Shown here one piece after another: positions 42,606-53,872 of a DNA stretch of 64,000 bases. Positions within the stretch are counted from its first letter, which is position 1, and each line of letters opens with the position of its first letter. Source of the DNA: Candidatus Accumulibacter sp. ACC003 (GTDB lineage Bacteria > Pseudomonadota > Gammaproteobacteria > Burkholderiales > Rhodocyclaceae); contig NZ_CAJQTX010000001.1 of NCBI RefSeq assembly GCF_907163085.1, positions 265,001 through 329,000 of the forward strand, read 5' to 3'. Made by a program: the position numbers and the translations under genes. Under the pieces are notes generated by a model. That model was not told the origin of the DNA. It was given only the letters and a program-made list of their open reading frames with translations, and did not search any database.

Positions 42606-43697
42606 TCACTTGGCCTTCGCCGTCTGCACCAAACGCAGCGGCCGTTCAGCCTGCTTGCTGTTCAACCACAGGCTGCCGGTCATGGTCGTGCCGTCGGCGC
42701 TGAGCGTGGCGTGCAGATTGCCGGTATCGACCAGGGTGTCGCCGGGACTGCTGACGATTTGCAGGGCGACGTCGATCACCAGGTCGTCACCCGGCAGGCT
42801 GCTGGCGCTTCCCTTGCCGCGGTAGCTGACGAAGTCGAGGTCGCTGCCAAAACGCTCGCGCCAGAAGCGCCGGTAGTCGGCCCAGTCGGCACGCTGGGCG
42901 ATCGACAGCGGCCGACTGTTCAGTTCGAGGTCTTGGCCCGAATGACGTAGCGCCAGATCGAGTTGCTCGTCGGCGCCGAGCGTCGCCAGCCAGCGGCCGC
43001 TGACGTTGCCGGCGTCATTGGCAGCGGGCGGTGCCGTTTTGTTTGGCGCGGCCGGCTCGTGCGGCGCGGCCGGCGGTCGCTGCAGCGCGTAGCCGCCAAC
43101 GCCGATGGCGAGCAGCGTGGCCGCGGCGGCGGCTGGCAGCAGCCAGCGCGGCCGCCGTGAACTCGGCGGAGCAGGGGGTGCAGTGGCCGGCGGCGGTGCG
43201 CCGGTGTTTGACTGCGGCAGTTGCCGCGTTGGGACGATTCCCAGCGCACGCAGGTCAGCAAGCAGTCGCAGGATGTCGTGCGACCAGTCGTAGGCGCGCA
43301 GCGGTCGCCAGGTGAACTCGCCGATGCGGTCGAAGGGTGCCGGCAGATCGGTCGCCGGTGGTGGCGCATCGACGCCGTCGCAGAGCAAGGGGATGATGTG
43401 CGCGCCGCCGGCCAGCGCGTCGCTCAGCTCGCGTCGGACCGGGTCTTCGGGATCGGCGATACGCAGGCATCCGGCATGATCGGCGGCGGCCAGCAGCTGT
43501 GGCGTCAGCAGGAGGAGGAGGACCGGCCTGGCCTGCATCGTCCGGGCGATTTCGTCGCGCCAGCGGATGCCGGCGCGCAGGTCATCCTTGTCGAGAAAAA
43601 CCTCCTCGTCGCCGAACACGGCGCCGAGGTCGCGCGCCAGTGCGGTCGCCTTGTCGCGGCCGTCGGAGCTGCGATAGCTGATGAACAGCTGCGCCAC
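42606..43697 (-). CDS. Membrane-anchored TIR domain protein
   Basis: A 363-aa protein. Residues 2-160 form a TIR domain: LFISYRSSDGRDKATALARDLGAVFGDEEVFLDKDDLRAGIRWRDEIARTMQARPVLLLLLTPQLL, with PEDPVRREL carrying the likely catalytic Glu. A Pro-rich linker (SNTGAPPPATAPPAPPSS) leads to one membrane helix (RWLLPAAAAATLLAIGVGGYAL, about 184-207), then a Pro/Ala linker and an extracytoplasmic beta-rich domain (~235-363; VSGRWLATLGADEQLDLALRHSG...). So the TIR part is cytoplasmic and the C-terminus periplasmic. It lies ~100 bp downstream of a peptidoglycan amidase on the same strand. GC content is that of the host. Confidence 0.86.
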   Translation of the reverse strand: MAQLFISYRSSDGRDKATALARDLGAVFGDEEVFLDKDDLRAGIRWRDEIARTMQARPVLLLLLTPQLLAAADHAGCLRIADPEDPVRRELSDALAGGAHIIPLLCDGVDAPPPATDLPAPFDRIGEFTWRPLRAYDWSHDILRLLADLRALGIVPTRQLPQSNTGAPPPATAPPAPPSSRRPRWLLPAAAAATLLAIGVGGYALQRPPAAPHEPAAPNKTAPPAANDAGNVSGRWLATLGADEQLDLALRHSGQDLELNSRPLSIAQRADWADYRRFWRERFGSDLDFVSYRGKGSASSLPGDDLVIDVALQIVSSPGDTLVDTGNLHATLSADGTTMTGSLWLNSKQAERPLRLVQTAKAK

Positions 43698-43798
43698 GGG
43701 CTGGCCGTTCGCCCTTGCCGCTCAGCGCCCGCGCCGGACTGCAGGGTGCCGGCCGGCCTGGCGCCGGGCACGCTGCAGCGGCCGCGAGTGGCGGCGGC

Positions 43799-44740
43799 TC
43801 ACCGCCGCCCTTTTTTCTCGGCCTTGCGCTTGCCGCCGCGCTTTTTCAGACTGGTTGGCGCAAAGCCTCGGTCGGTGGTCGCCGGGCCGGCGACGGTAAA
43901 GCGCGGCACGGCGGCGTCGCGGCTGTCGCCGACCGGCGCGATGTAGGCGTTGCTGACCCAGCCCTCGACCTCGGGATCGGCGATGACCTCGATCAGGCTC
44001 CAGCGATCACGCGCTTCCAGGAGCAGTACTTCGCTGCCGTTCTTGAGTGCCGCGGCGGCGCGCGGGTAGCTGCCATCGGGACCCTGGCGGATGTTCAGGC
44101 TGCTGGCGGTGACCACGTAGCGGGGCGGTTCGTCGTGCTCGCGACCGAGCACGCGGCTGCGCACGGCCGCCAACGGAAACGCCGGACCCGGGTCGACCTT
44201 GCGCGTCGGCGCGATGTCTTCGTGACCGAGGACGTCTTGCAGGCCGTAATGGTCGACCAGCAGGTCGGCGAGTTCGATCGCACGTTCGATCTGCGCCTCG
44301 GAATACGCGTGCCAGGGTGACTCCGGGCCGCCGTTACGATGCGCGGCGAGCACCACTTCGTCGTCGGGATAGACCTTGGCGAACCACGCCTGGTACTGGC
44401 TGCCAACCTTCTTCAGCAAGCCGGCGTTGTCCATTTCGATGCCGATCGAGTGCGAATTGAGGCCCACCAGCCCGGCCCACTGGCTGACGCCGGCGTGCCA
44501 GGTGACGACGTTGAACGGCGCCAACTGAACGATTCGCCCGTCGCGCCCGAGAACGATGTGCGCTGACGCGTTGCCGTGCGGCTTGCGGGTGCACAGCGAT
44601 TCGACCGAGCTCTCGAGCGAGCGGCCGGCGGTGTAGTGCAGGATCAGGTAGCTGGGCGCCATGACGCCGCCACAGTTTGGCGTGTCGCGATGGCTGACCT
44701 GGTCGCCGACCAGTTTATGGTTTTCGATTTTCAGAGTCAT
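43799..44740 (-). CDS. N-acetylmuramoyl-L-alanine amidase with SH3-like domain
   Basis: A 313-aa zinc amidase that cleaves the bond between muramic acid and the stem peptide. Amidase_2 features: LILHYTAGRSLESSVESLC with a zinc His, ASAHIVLGRDGRIVQLAPFNVVTWHAG, NSHSIGIEMDNAGLL, and VLGHEDIAPTRKVDPGPAFP with further zinc and catalytic residues. About residues 215-270 form a bacterial SH3-type domain (SLNIRQGPDGSYPRAAAALKNGSEVLLLEARDRWSLI). The C-terminus is very basic (KKRGGKRKAEKKGRR). No signal peptide is seen, so export or release by lysis is unclear. Confidence 0.9.
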   Translation of the reverse strand: MTLKIENHKLVGDQVSHRDTPNCGGVMAPSYLILHYTAGRSLESSVESLCTRKPHGNASAHIVLGRDGRIVQLAPFNVVTWHAGVSQWAGLVGLNSHSIGIEMDNAGLLKKVGSQYQAWFAKVYPDDEVVLAAHRNGGPESPWHAYSEAQIERAIELADLLVDHYGLQDVLGHEDIAPTRKVDPGPAFPLAAVRSRVLGREHDEPPRYVVTASSLNIRQGPDGSYPRAAAALKNGSEVLLLEARDRWSLIEVIADPEVEGWVSNAYIAPVGDSRDAAVPRFTVAGPATTDRGFAPTSLKKRGGKRKAEKKGRR

Positions 44741-45097
44741 GGGCGTTCTCCGGGTGTTGGTCTAGGGCCGAAAACGACGTGGCGGTCGGGCGCCAGTGCT
44801 GGCACGCCCGCGCCTTGTCGCGTCTCTTGAGCATCGTAGCGTTGAATCCTAGCACCATCGTTGATCGCCAAGCCGACTTTACTGAGCGGCCCACCTTGTG
44901 TGGCGGTGCTCGTGACGGTGACCGCTGCCGGCTGTGGCGAGGCGCTCGGTTGTTGGCAAAAAAAGCTTGCGCGGCGTCGTGCAGCGCAGGTGCGCGGGCG
45001 CGCACAATGCGCTAGACTCGCCGCTGATCTGAAGTTTCAGCCAGCGATTTGCGACTGGGCATTGACAATCAATCGAAATTATAGTGAGGGTATTTAG
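44741..45097. other. Divergent intergenic region upstream of glgP
   Basis: About 360 bp between amidase and glgP with no supportable gene. TTGACA at 45062-45067 followed by AT-rich sequence is a possible -35 element for glgP, but no clear -10 at 16-18 nt was found. Confidence 0.4.
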
Positions 45098-47677
<2,580 letters not shown>

Positions 47678-47699
47678 AGCGGGCGGCTTGTAAATTAGA

Positions 47700-47727
47700 A
47701 ACGGCCGGGGTATCCCGGCCGTTTTTC
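47700..47727 (+). terminator. Rho-independent terminator between glgP and glgE
   Basis: AACGGCCGGG (47700-47709), a 4-nt loop GTAT, then CCCGGCCGTT (47714-47723) followed by a T-run. It terminates glgP and, read on the other strand with its A-rich flank, could also serve glgE. Confidence 0.92.
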
Positions 47728-47744
47728 GTTGATCGCCGGCGCGC

Positions 47745-49703
47745 TTACCAGCGGCGAATCTTGATGATGTGCGCCATGCTGCTGTGCGGGCTGAGCTCGA
47801 CGTAGGCGGTCGGACCGCTCCAGCGGTAGGTCTGGTCGGTGAGCAGGTCGTGCGCCTGGTATTGCTCGTCCCAGCCGATGTCGAAGGTGCCGAGCGGGAT
47901 CTGGATCGTCGCCACCTGCTGGTGGAAGGGGTCGAGGTTGACGGCGCAGACGACAATGTCCGAGCGGTCGGCGGTCATCTTGGCGTAGGCGATGATGTTG
48001 GCGTTGTCGGTGGCAAGGAACAGCACGTTGTTGTAGCCGTGCAGTGCCGGACAGTCACGGCGCGCCTGATTGATGCGCGTGATGATGTCGACGATGTTGC
48101 CCGGCGCCCGCCAGTTGCGCACCCTGACCTCGTATTTCTCCGAGTCGAGATACTCCTCCTTGCCGGCAATCGCCTCGTTTTCGCAGAGCTCGTAACCGCT
48201 GTAGATGCCGTAGACCGACGACAGCGTGGCGGCCAGAACCGCCCGCATGATGAACGCCGGGCGACCGCCGACCTGCAGGATAGGCGGCAGGATGTCGGGC
48301 GTATTGGCGAAGAAGTTGCCGGTGAAGTACTCCTTCATCGGGCCTTGCGTCAGCTCGCTGACGTATTCGGTGAGTTCTTCCTTGTTGTTGCGCCAGGTGA
48401 AGTAGGTGTAGGACTGCGCGTAGCCGGCTTTGGCCAGCAGGCGCATCATCTTCGGCTTGGTGAACGCTTCGGCCAGGAAGATCACCTGCGGGTGGCGGGC
48501 GTGAACCTGCGCGATCACCCATTCCCAGAACGCCACCGGTTTGGTGTGCGGGTTGTCGACCCGGAAGGTGGTGACGCCCTTGTCGACCCAGAACAGGAAG
48601 ACCCTGAGCATTTCCTGCCACAAGCCTTCGCGGTCGCTGGTGCCGAAGTTCAGCGGGTAGACGTCCTGATATTTTTTGGGCGGGTTCTCGGCGTATTTGA
48701 TCGATCCGTCGGGGCGGTGGAAAAACCATTCGGGATGCGCGGCGACGTAAGGATGATCGGGCGAGCAGTTCATCACGTAATCGAGCGCTATCTCGATCTG
48801 CAGTTCGCGGCAGGTGGCGACGAACAGGTCCCAGTCGTCCCAGGTGCCAAGCAGCGGCTCGAGGCCGGTGTGACCACCGTGTTCGTTGCCAATTGCCCAC
48901 GGGCTGCCGACGTCGCCGGGGCCGGCGTCGAGGCTGTTGTTCTTGCCTTTGCGGAAGCTGTGGCCGATCGGATGAATCGGCGGCAGGTAGACGACGTCGA
49001 AGCCCATCGTCTTGATCTCGTGCAGACGGCGGATGCTGTCCTGCAGCGTGCCATGGCGGTGCGGCGTGCTGCCCTGCGAACGCGGAAAGAACTCGTACCA
49101 GGCGGCGAAACGCGTGATCGGCCGATTGACCATGATCTTCAGCGTCGGCGCCAACTCGTAGCCTTCGCTGCGATCGGGGTATTTGCTCATCAGGCTGCGC
49201 AAGACGCCGCCGACTCCGAGGTCGACGGCGCCTTGTTGCTCGCCGGCAGCCATCGCACTTTCGATGGCGCTGATGATGCCGGTGAAGCGCCCGCGGTCTT
49301 CGCCTTTGGCCATTGCCGCAGACTTGCGGATGATCGCCAGACCCTCGAGCAATTCGCTCTCGAGTTTGGCACCGGGAACGTTCTTCTTGCTGATCTCTTC
49401 GACCCACGACAGGTAGTGTTCAGCGTAGGCCTCGATGCTGTACTCCCAGGGACCGATCTCGGTGACCGAGAACTCGCCGTACCAGTCGTCGTTGAGGCCC
49501 TGCGTCATCGGGCTTTCCTGCCAATTGCTGTGACCAACCTGGCGCACCTTGACGACGGCTGCCAGCTTGTCGTGGCCCTCCTTGTAGATGTCGGCGCTGA
49601 CCGCGACGGTTTCGCCGACGATGCGCTTGATCGGGTAGCGACCGCAGTCGATCTGCGGCTGCACGGCTTCAATGTTTACACGGGGGTAGTCTTGAGGAAT
49701 CAT
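47745..49703 (-). CDS. glgE: Alpha-1,4-glucan:maltose-1-phosphate maltosyltransferase
   Basis: A 652-aa GH13 enzyme that transfers maltosyl units from maltose-1-phosphate to alpha-glucan. N-terminal beta domain (NIEAVQPQIDCGRYPIKRIVGETVAVSADIYKEGHD) and the GlgE insert (KIMVNRPITRFAAWYEFFPRSQGS) are present. The catalytic barrel shows LPPIHPIGHSFRKGKNN, LDYVMNCSPDHPY, TTFRVDNPHTKP with the nucleophile Asp, and FLAEAFTKPKMM with the acid/base Glu. The start ATG at 49703 is chosen for its AGGAG; the frame opens 42 codons upstream. It follows a GlgM-type gene on the same strand, forming the second half of the GlgM-GlgE route. Confidence 0.95.
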   Translation of the reverse strand: MIPQDYPRVNIEAVQPQIDCGRYPIKRIVGETVAVSADIYKEGHDKLAAVVKVRQVGHSNWQESPMTQGLNDDWYGEFSVTEIGPWEYSIEAYAEHYLSWVEEISKKNVPGAKLESELLEGLAIIRKSAAMAKGEDRGRFTGIISAIESAMAAGEQQGAVDLGVGGVLRSLMSKYPDRSEGYELAPTLKIMVNRPITRFAAWYEFFPRSQGSTPHRHGTLQDSIRRLHEIKTMGFDVVYLPPIHPIGHSFRKGKNNSLDAGPGDVGSPWAIGNEHGGHTGLEPLLGTWDDWDLFVATCRELQIEIALDYVMNCSPDHPYVAAHPEWFFHRPDGSIKYAENPPKKYQDVYPLNFGTSDREGLWQEMLRVFLFWVDKGVTTFRVDNPHTKPVAFWEWVIAQVHARHPQVIFLAEAFTKPKMMRLLAKAGYAQSYTYFTWRNNKEELTEYVSELTQGPMKEYFTGNFFANTPDILPPILQVGGRPAFIMRAVLAATLSSVYGIYSGYELCENEAIAGKEEYLDSEKYEVRVRNWRAPGNIVDIITRINQARRDCPALHGYNNVLFLATDNANIIAYAKMTADRSDIVVCAVNLDPFHQQVATIQIPLGTFDIGWDEQYQAHDLLTDQTYRWSGPTAYVELSPHSSMAHIIKIRRW

Positions 49704-49845
49704 TAATGAGGCTCCTGTGTACTCGACCGGCGGTGCCGGTCGAAGGGTCTGGTCGTGATGTCGGTGGCTGTTCGCGGCGCGGCCCGGGCGACCGCCAGCC
49801 GACGCTTGCCGGGGTGCGCGAGCGGGCACCCCGGCAGGCGTCGGC

Positions 49846-51054
49846 TTATTTCAAGAGCGAATTGTAGAGACTCCTGGTTTGCTGCGCGATGCTCGACCAG
49901 CTGAACACTTCGCGCGCCCGCTGCTGGCCGGCGGCGGCCATTGATTCGGCGAGCGCCGGATCGTCGAGGACCTTGTTGATCGCGGCGGCGAGATCACGAG
50001 AAAAGGCGTCCGGGTCTACCGGCTCGAAGGGCGCCACGCGCAACTGCTCGAGCGGCACCAGGTAGCCGGTGACGCCATCGACGACGACCTCCTTGATGCC
50101 ACCGACGGCACTGGCGACGACGGCGGTGCGACACGCCATGGCTTCCAGGTTGATGATCCCGAACGGTTCGTAGATCGACGGACAGCAGAACACCGTGGCG
50201 TGCGAATAGAGCTGGATCACCTCGGGCTTGCTCAGCATCTCCTGAATCCAGATCAGGTTCTTGAACCCTTCGTGGCGAATGGCCTTGACCGCATCCTCCA
50301 TCTCGGCGCGCACTTCGGCGGTATCGGGAGAACCTGCACAAAGAACGATCTGGGCATCGGGGTTGATGTAGCGGACCGCGTTGACCAGATGCAGGATGCC
50401 CTTCTGGCGAGTGATCCGGCCGACGAACAGGACGATCGGCTTGGCCGGATCGACAAAATACTGGTCGAGCGCGCTGGTGTTGGTCGTCGGGTGGTACTGC
50501 TCGACCTTGATGCCGTTGTAGATGACCGAAATCTTGCCCGGGTCGATGTCGAAATGCTCAAGGATGTCGGCCTTGGTCCCCTCGGAAACGGCAATCACCG
50601 CATCGGCCATGGTCAGCGACGTACGTTCGATCCACGACGACATGTCGTAGCCACAGCCGAGCTGCTCGCGCTTCCACGGGCGCAAGGGTTCCAGCGAGTG
50701 CACGGTGTGCACCAGCGGTATCCCGTAGAGGTTCTTGGCGAGGATGCCACCGAGGTGGGCGTACCAGGTATGGACGTGCACCAGGTCGGCGTCGACCTGT
50801 TCGCTTAGAGTCTCGAGATTGGTCTCGAAGGTATCGAGCGCGCCGCTGAGCTTCTTGTCGACGTGCGCAAAGCTGCCTTTTCCGAAAGGATAACCCTTTA
50901 CCCGCACGCCGCCGCTGACCGTGTCCTGATTGCCAAAACAGCGTACTTCGACGTGCATCAGTCGGGCCAGTTCGTCAGCCAGATACTCGACGTGCACGCC
51001 GGCTCCACCGTACACGTTGGGAGGGTATTCTCGGGTCAGTAGCAGTACTTTCAT
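49846..51054 (-). CDS. Glycosyltransferase, GlgA/GlgM type (Corynebacterium-family glycogen synthase)
   Basis: A 402-aa GT4-type transferase: KVLLLTREYPPNVYGGAGVHVEYLADELARL at the start, DLVHVHTWYAHLGGILAKNLYGIPLVHTVHSLEPLRPWK, FVGRITRQKGILHLVNAV and the acceptor/nucleotide region STYEPFGIINLEAMACRTAVVAS. This is the actinobacterial glycogen-synthase subfamily. In mycobacteria such enzymes (GlgM) make maltose-1-phosphate from ADP-glucose and glucose-1-phosphate, which would feed the adjacent glgE. The gene lies ~140 bp upstream of glgE on the same strand, supporting this. The ATG at 51054 has GGAAAG upstream; an ATG at 51069 is possible. Confidence 0.9.
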   Translation of the reverse strand: MKVLLLTREYPPNVYGGAGVHVEYLADELARLMHVEVRCFGNQDTVSGGVRVKGYPFGKGSFAHVDKKLSGALDTFETNLETLSEQVDADLVHVHTWYAHLGGILAKNLYGIPLVHTVHSLEPLRPWKREQLGCGYDMSSWIERTSLTMADAVIAVSEGTKADILEHFDIDPGKISVIYNGIKVEQYHPTTNTSALDQYFVDPAKPIVLFVGRITRQKGILHLVNAVRYINPDAQIVLCAGSPDTAEVRAEMEDAVKAIRHEGFKNLIWIQEMLSKPEVIQLYSHATVFCCPSIYEPFGIINLEAMACRTAVVASAVGGIKEVVVDGVTGYLVPLEQLRVAPFEPVDPDAFSRDLAAAINKVLDDPALAESMAAAGQQRAREVFSWSSIAQQTRSLYNSLLK

Positions 51055-51194
51055 GGCGGTGCTTTCCATACTGTGGTTGTAGGATCAAACGCGAAAGCAT
51101 CGCGTCTGCAGGGTCTTTCTGCTGCCGCCCATTGTAGCGACAAAGCACGCGAGCGGCCAATCGGGCGGCCACGGAGACCAGCAGGACGGGTAAA

Positions 51195-51881
51195 ATGCGG
51201 CGCATGAATCTGCTTGCCATCGAGACGTCCACCGAGCTGGGCAGCATCGCCATCTGGCGCGACGGCGAACTTTTGCGGCGTCGCTGCCCGCTCGGAGTTT
51301 CGCACTCGGAAACGCTGCTGCCCTTGATCCGGGCGACGATGAACGAAGCCGGCTTGCGCTTTGCCGACCTGCAAGCGATCGCTTTTGCCGCCGGACCGGG
51401 TTCGTTTACGGGCCTGCGCGTCGCCTGTGGCGTGGCCCAGGGTTTGGCATTTGCCCACGAACTGCCGGTGATCCCGGTCGCTACGCTGGCCGGCATGGCA
51501 CTGGTCAGTGCCGGTGAACGGGTGATTGTGGCGCTCGACGCCCGCATGGGCGAGGTCTATTACGGTCTGTTTGCGAACGCCGAGCCGCTCACCGAGGTGA
51601 GCGTCTGCCGTCCGTCGGAAGTTGCGCTACCCGACTCGGCGGGCTGGCTGGCGTGTGGCAACGGCCTGGCGGCCTACCCGCTGTTGCGTGAACGGCTGGC
51701 TGGCTGCGTACAGGTCTGGCAGCCCGAGCTGATGCCCGATGCCGGCGCCGTCGCGCGCCTCGCGGTCGCTCGCCTGGCGCGCGGCGAGACCGTCGACGCG
51801 GCCGACGCGGTGCCGCTGTACGTCCGTAACAAGGTGGCGCTGACCATCGTCGAGCGCCTGGCGAGCGGTGGCAAAGCATGA
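51195..51881 (+). CDS. tsaB: tRNA threonylcarbamoyladenosine biosynthesis protein TsaB
   Basis: A 228-aa ASKHA-fold protein needed, with TsaC, TsaD and TsaE, for the t6A modification of tRNAs reading ANN codons. Visible: NLLAIETSTELGSIAIWRDGE, SHSETLLPLIRATMNEAGL, IAFAAGPGSFTGLRVACGVAQGLAFA (the TsaB hallmark) and LDARMGEVYYGLF. The first ATG at 51195 has better spacing to GGACGGG than the second at 51204, which gives the family start MNLLAIE. It overlaps rimI by 4 nt, the usual tsaB-rimI pairing. Confidence 0.95.
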   Translation: MRRMNLLAIETSTELGSIAIWRDGELLRRRCPLGVSHSETLLPLIRATMNEAGLRFADLQAIAFAAGPGSFTGLRVACGVAQGLAFAHELPVIPVATLAGMALVSAGERVIVALDARMGEVYYGLFANAEPLTEVSVCRPSEVALPDSAGWLACGNGLAAYPLLRERLAGCVQVWQPELMPDAGAVARLAVARLARGETVDAADAVPLYVRNKVALTIVERLASGGKA

Positions 51882-52354
51882 GCGCGGTGCTGGCGCCAAG
51901 GGTCGAAATACGGCCGATGAGGCACGCCGACATCGATCAGATCCTGGCCATCGAAGAAAGCGTCTATCCGTTTCCCTGGACGCGCGGCAATTTTGTCGAC
52001 TCGATGGTTGCCGGCTACGGCTGTTGCGCGGGCTGGGTCGCCGGCCAGTTGTTCGGCTATTACGTGCTGATGCTGGCGCTCGACGAAGCCCACCTGCTCA
52101 ACGTCAGCGTTGCCGAAGGGCACCAGGGGACGGGTTTCGGTGCGCGCCTGCTGCGGCATGCGCTGTGCGAAGCGGGCCGGGGCGGGGCGACGACCTTGTT
52201 GCTCGAGGTGCGGCGATCAAACGACCGGGCGCTGACGCTTTACCGGCATTTCGGCTTTCAACAGATCGGCGTGCGGCGCGCTTACTACGCCGCTGAAGGC
52301 GGTCGCGAGGATGCGCTGGTATTGCGCCGCGCGCTCGGCGAGGTTTCGGCGTGA
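51878..52354 (+). CDS. rimI: Ribosomal protein S18-alanine N-acetyltransferase
   Basis: A 158-aa GNAT acetyltransferase. IEESVYPFPWTRGNFVDSM and LLNVSVAEGHQGTGFGARLLRHALCEA (acetyl-CoA loop Q-x-x-G-x-G/A) are the RimI signature, followed by LLEVRRSNDRALTLYRHFGFQQIGVRRAYY. It starts on an ATG overlapping the tsaB stop and its own stop overlaps the next gene's GTG, so three genes are translationally coupled. Substrate S18 is inferred from family. Confidence 0.95.
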   Translation: MSAVLAPRVEIRPMRHADIDQILAIEESVYPFPWTRGNFVDSMVAGYGCCAGWVAGQLFGYYVLMLALDEAHLLNVSVAEGHQGTGFGARLLRHALCEAGRGGATTLLLEVRRSNDRALTLYRHFGFQQIGVRRAYYAAEGGREDALVLRRALGEVSA

Positions 52355-53175
52355 GCGGCGATGCTGGCGCTGGCAGCGCACTGAGCCGCGCCGAGCTGTT
52401 GCGTGAAATGCGCCTCGGGCCGCTGTGGCGGCTGCGTGCGCCGGCGCCGGCGGCGGCCGCGACGGCAGCAGCGCAGCCAGCGCTGGCCGAGCCAGAGCCG
52501 GACGCCAGATGCCAGGCCAGCGGCGATCGCCCGGCCGCCACCGCTGCAGCGGCGCGGGCGCCGCTGGCCGAGCGGGCGGCGGCGATTGCCACGCTCGACT
52601 GGCCACAGCTGCGGCAAGGCGTTGCCGCGTGCCGCGCCTGCGGGCTCTGCGCTGAGCGGCGGCAAGCGGTGCTCGGAGTCGGCGAGATCAACGCCGACTG
52701 GCTGTTCATCGGCGAAGGCCCGGGCGCCGAGGAAGACGCACGCGGCGAGCCTTTTGTCGGGCCGGCGGGCAAGCTGCTCGACGCGATGTTGGCGGCGATC
52801 GATCTGCGACGCGACAAGGACGTTTATATCGCCAACACCGTGAAGTGTCGCCCACCGGGCAATCGCACGCCGGAGCTTGCCGAGATGAGCGCTTGCGCGC
52901 CGTTTCTGCAGCGTCAGATCGCCTTGATCCAGCCGCGCGTGATCGTTCTTCTCGGCCGTGCGGCGGCCAACTCGGTGCTCGGTGAAGCCGGCTCGCTGGC
53001 CAGTTTGCGCGGCAAGTCTTTCGTTTATCCTGGATCGGCGATCCCGGTGGTCGTCAGCTACCATCCGGCGTACTTGCTGCGGACGCTGCACGACAAGGCC
53101 AAAGCCTGGGAAGACCTGTGCCGGGCGCGGGCGCTCTGGCGGGCGGCCAGCGCGGCCGCTACGCCGCCGCGGTGA
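52351..53175 (+). CDS. Uracil-DNA glycosylase, family 4 (Fe-S)
   Basis: A 274-aa uracil-DNA glycosylase. After a ~75-residue Ala/Pro-rich N-terminal extension, the catalytic domain shows CRACGLCAERRQAVLGVGEINADWLFIGEGPGAEEDARGEPFVGPAGKLLDAML with the two first cluster Cys and the uracil-binding GEGPG loop. VYIANTVKCRPPGNRTP provides a third Cys, and the end VVSYHPAYLLR has the family's HP motif. The start is a GTG overlapping rimI by 4 nt. The extension is typical of the form once linked to phage SPO1 DNA polymerase homologues. Confidence 0.93.
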   Translation: MSGDAGAGSALSRAELLREMRLGPLWRLRAPAPAAAATAAAQPALAEPEPDARCQASGDRPAATAAAARAPLAERAAAIATLDWPQLRQGVAACRACGLCAERRQAVLGVGEINADWLFIGEGPGAEEDARGEPFVGPAGKLLDAMLAAIDLRRDKDVYIANTVKCRPPGNRTPELAEMSACAPFLQRQIALIQPRVIVLLGRAAANSVLGEAGSLASLRGKSFVYPGSAIPVVVSYHPAYLLRTLHDKAKAWEDLCRARALWRAASAAATPPR

Positions 53176-53248
53176 GCGAGCGCGGGCTTGAGAAATCGCC
53201 GCGCGTCGCCATCTTGAACTCAGCTGTTCCCCCCACAAGGAAATCATC

Positions 53249-53869
53249 ATGCGCATTCGCCTTCTCGCCCTCGTCCTGGTCTTGGCCAGCGTCCTCTCGG
53301 GTTGCGGCTACAACAGCTTCCAGACCGGCGACGAGGCGGTCAAGTCGGCATGGTCGGAGGTCATCAACCAGTATCAGCGGCGCGCCGACCTGGTCCCCAA
53401 TCTGGTCAGTACCGTCCAGGGCTACGCCAGTCACGAGAAGGACGTACTGACGCAGGTGACGCAGGCGCGCGCGCAGGTCGGCTCGATTCAGGCGACTCCC
53501 GAACTGGTCAATGACCCGGCCGCCTTTGCCAGGTTCCAGCAGGCGCAGGCCGGTCTGTCGAGCGCCCTGTCACGGCTGCTGGTGGTCGCCGAGAACTACC
53601 CGCAACTGAAGGCCGACGCGGCTTTTCGCGACTTGCAGGCGCAACTCGAGGGTACCGAGAATCGGATCGCCGTCGCTCGCAACCGCTATATCAAGTCGGT
53701 CGAGGCGTACAACGTTTCGGTGCGTACTTTCCCGAACAATCTGACGGCGATGGTCTTCGGCTACAGCGTCAAACCGAACTTCACGGTCGCCGACGAGACG
53801 GCGATCTCGAGCGCCCCGAAGGTCGACTTCTCGGCGCCGGCCAAGCCTTCGCCGGCGCCCGCGTACTAA
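53249..53869 (+). CDS. lemA: LemA family lipoprotein
   Basis: A 206-aa LemA protein. Residues 1-19 are a lipoprotein signal (VLVLASVLSGC; Cys lipidated). The helical body shows DEAVKSAWSEVINQYQRRADLVPNLVSTVQGYASHEKDVLTQVTQARAQVGS, QLKADAAFRDLQAQLEGTENRIAVARNRYIKSVEAYN and the C-terminal FPNNLTAMVFGYSVKPNF, all family hallmarks. The ATG has AAGGA upstream. It is the first gene of a three-gene set with two TPM-domain proteins, the common lemA-ygcG arrangement, whose role is in the envelope but not defined. Confidence 0.95.
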   Translation: MRIRLLALVLVLASVLSGCGYNSFQTGDEAVKSAWSEVINQYQRRADLVPNLVSTVQGYASHEKDVLTQVTQARAQVGSIQATPELVNDPAAFARFQQAQAGLSSALSRLLVVAENYPQLKADAAFRDLQAQLEGTENRIAVARNRYIKSVEAYNVSVRTFPNNLTAMVFGYSVKPNFTVADETAISSAPKVDFSAPAKPSPAPAY

Positions 53870-53872
53870 GCG

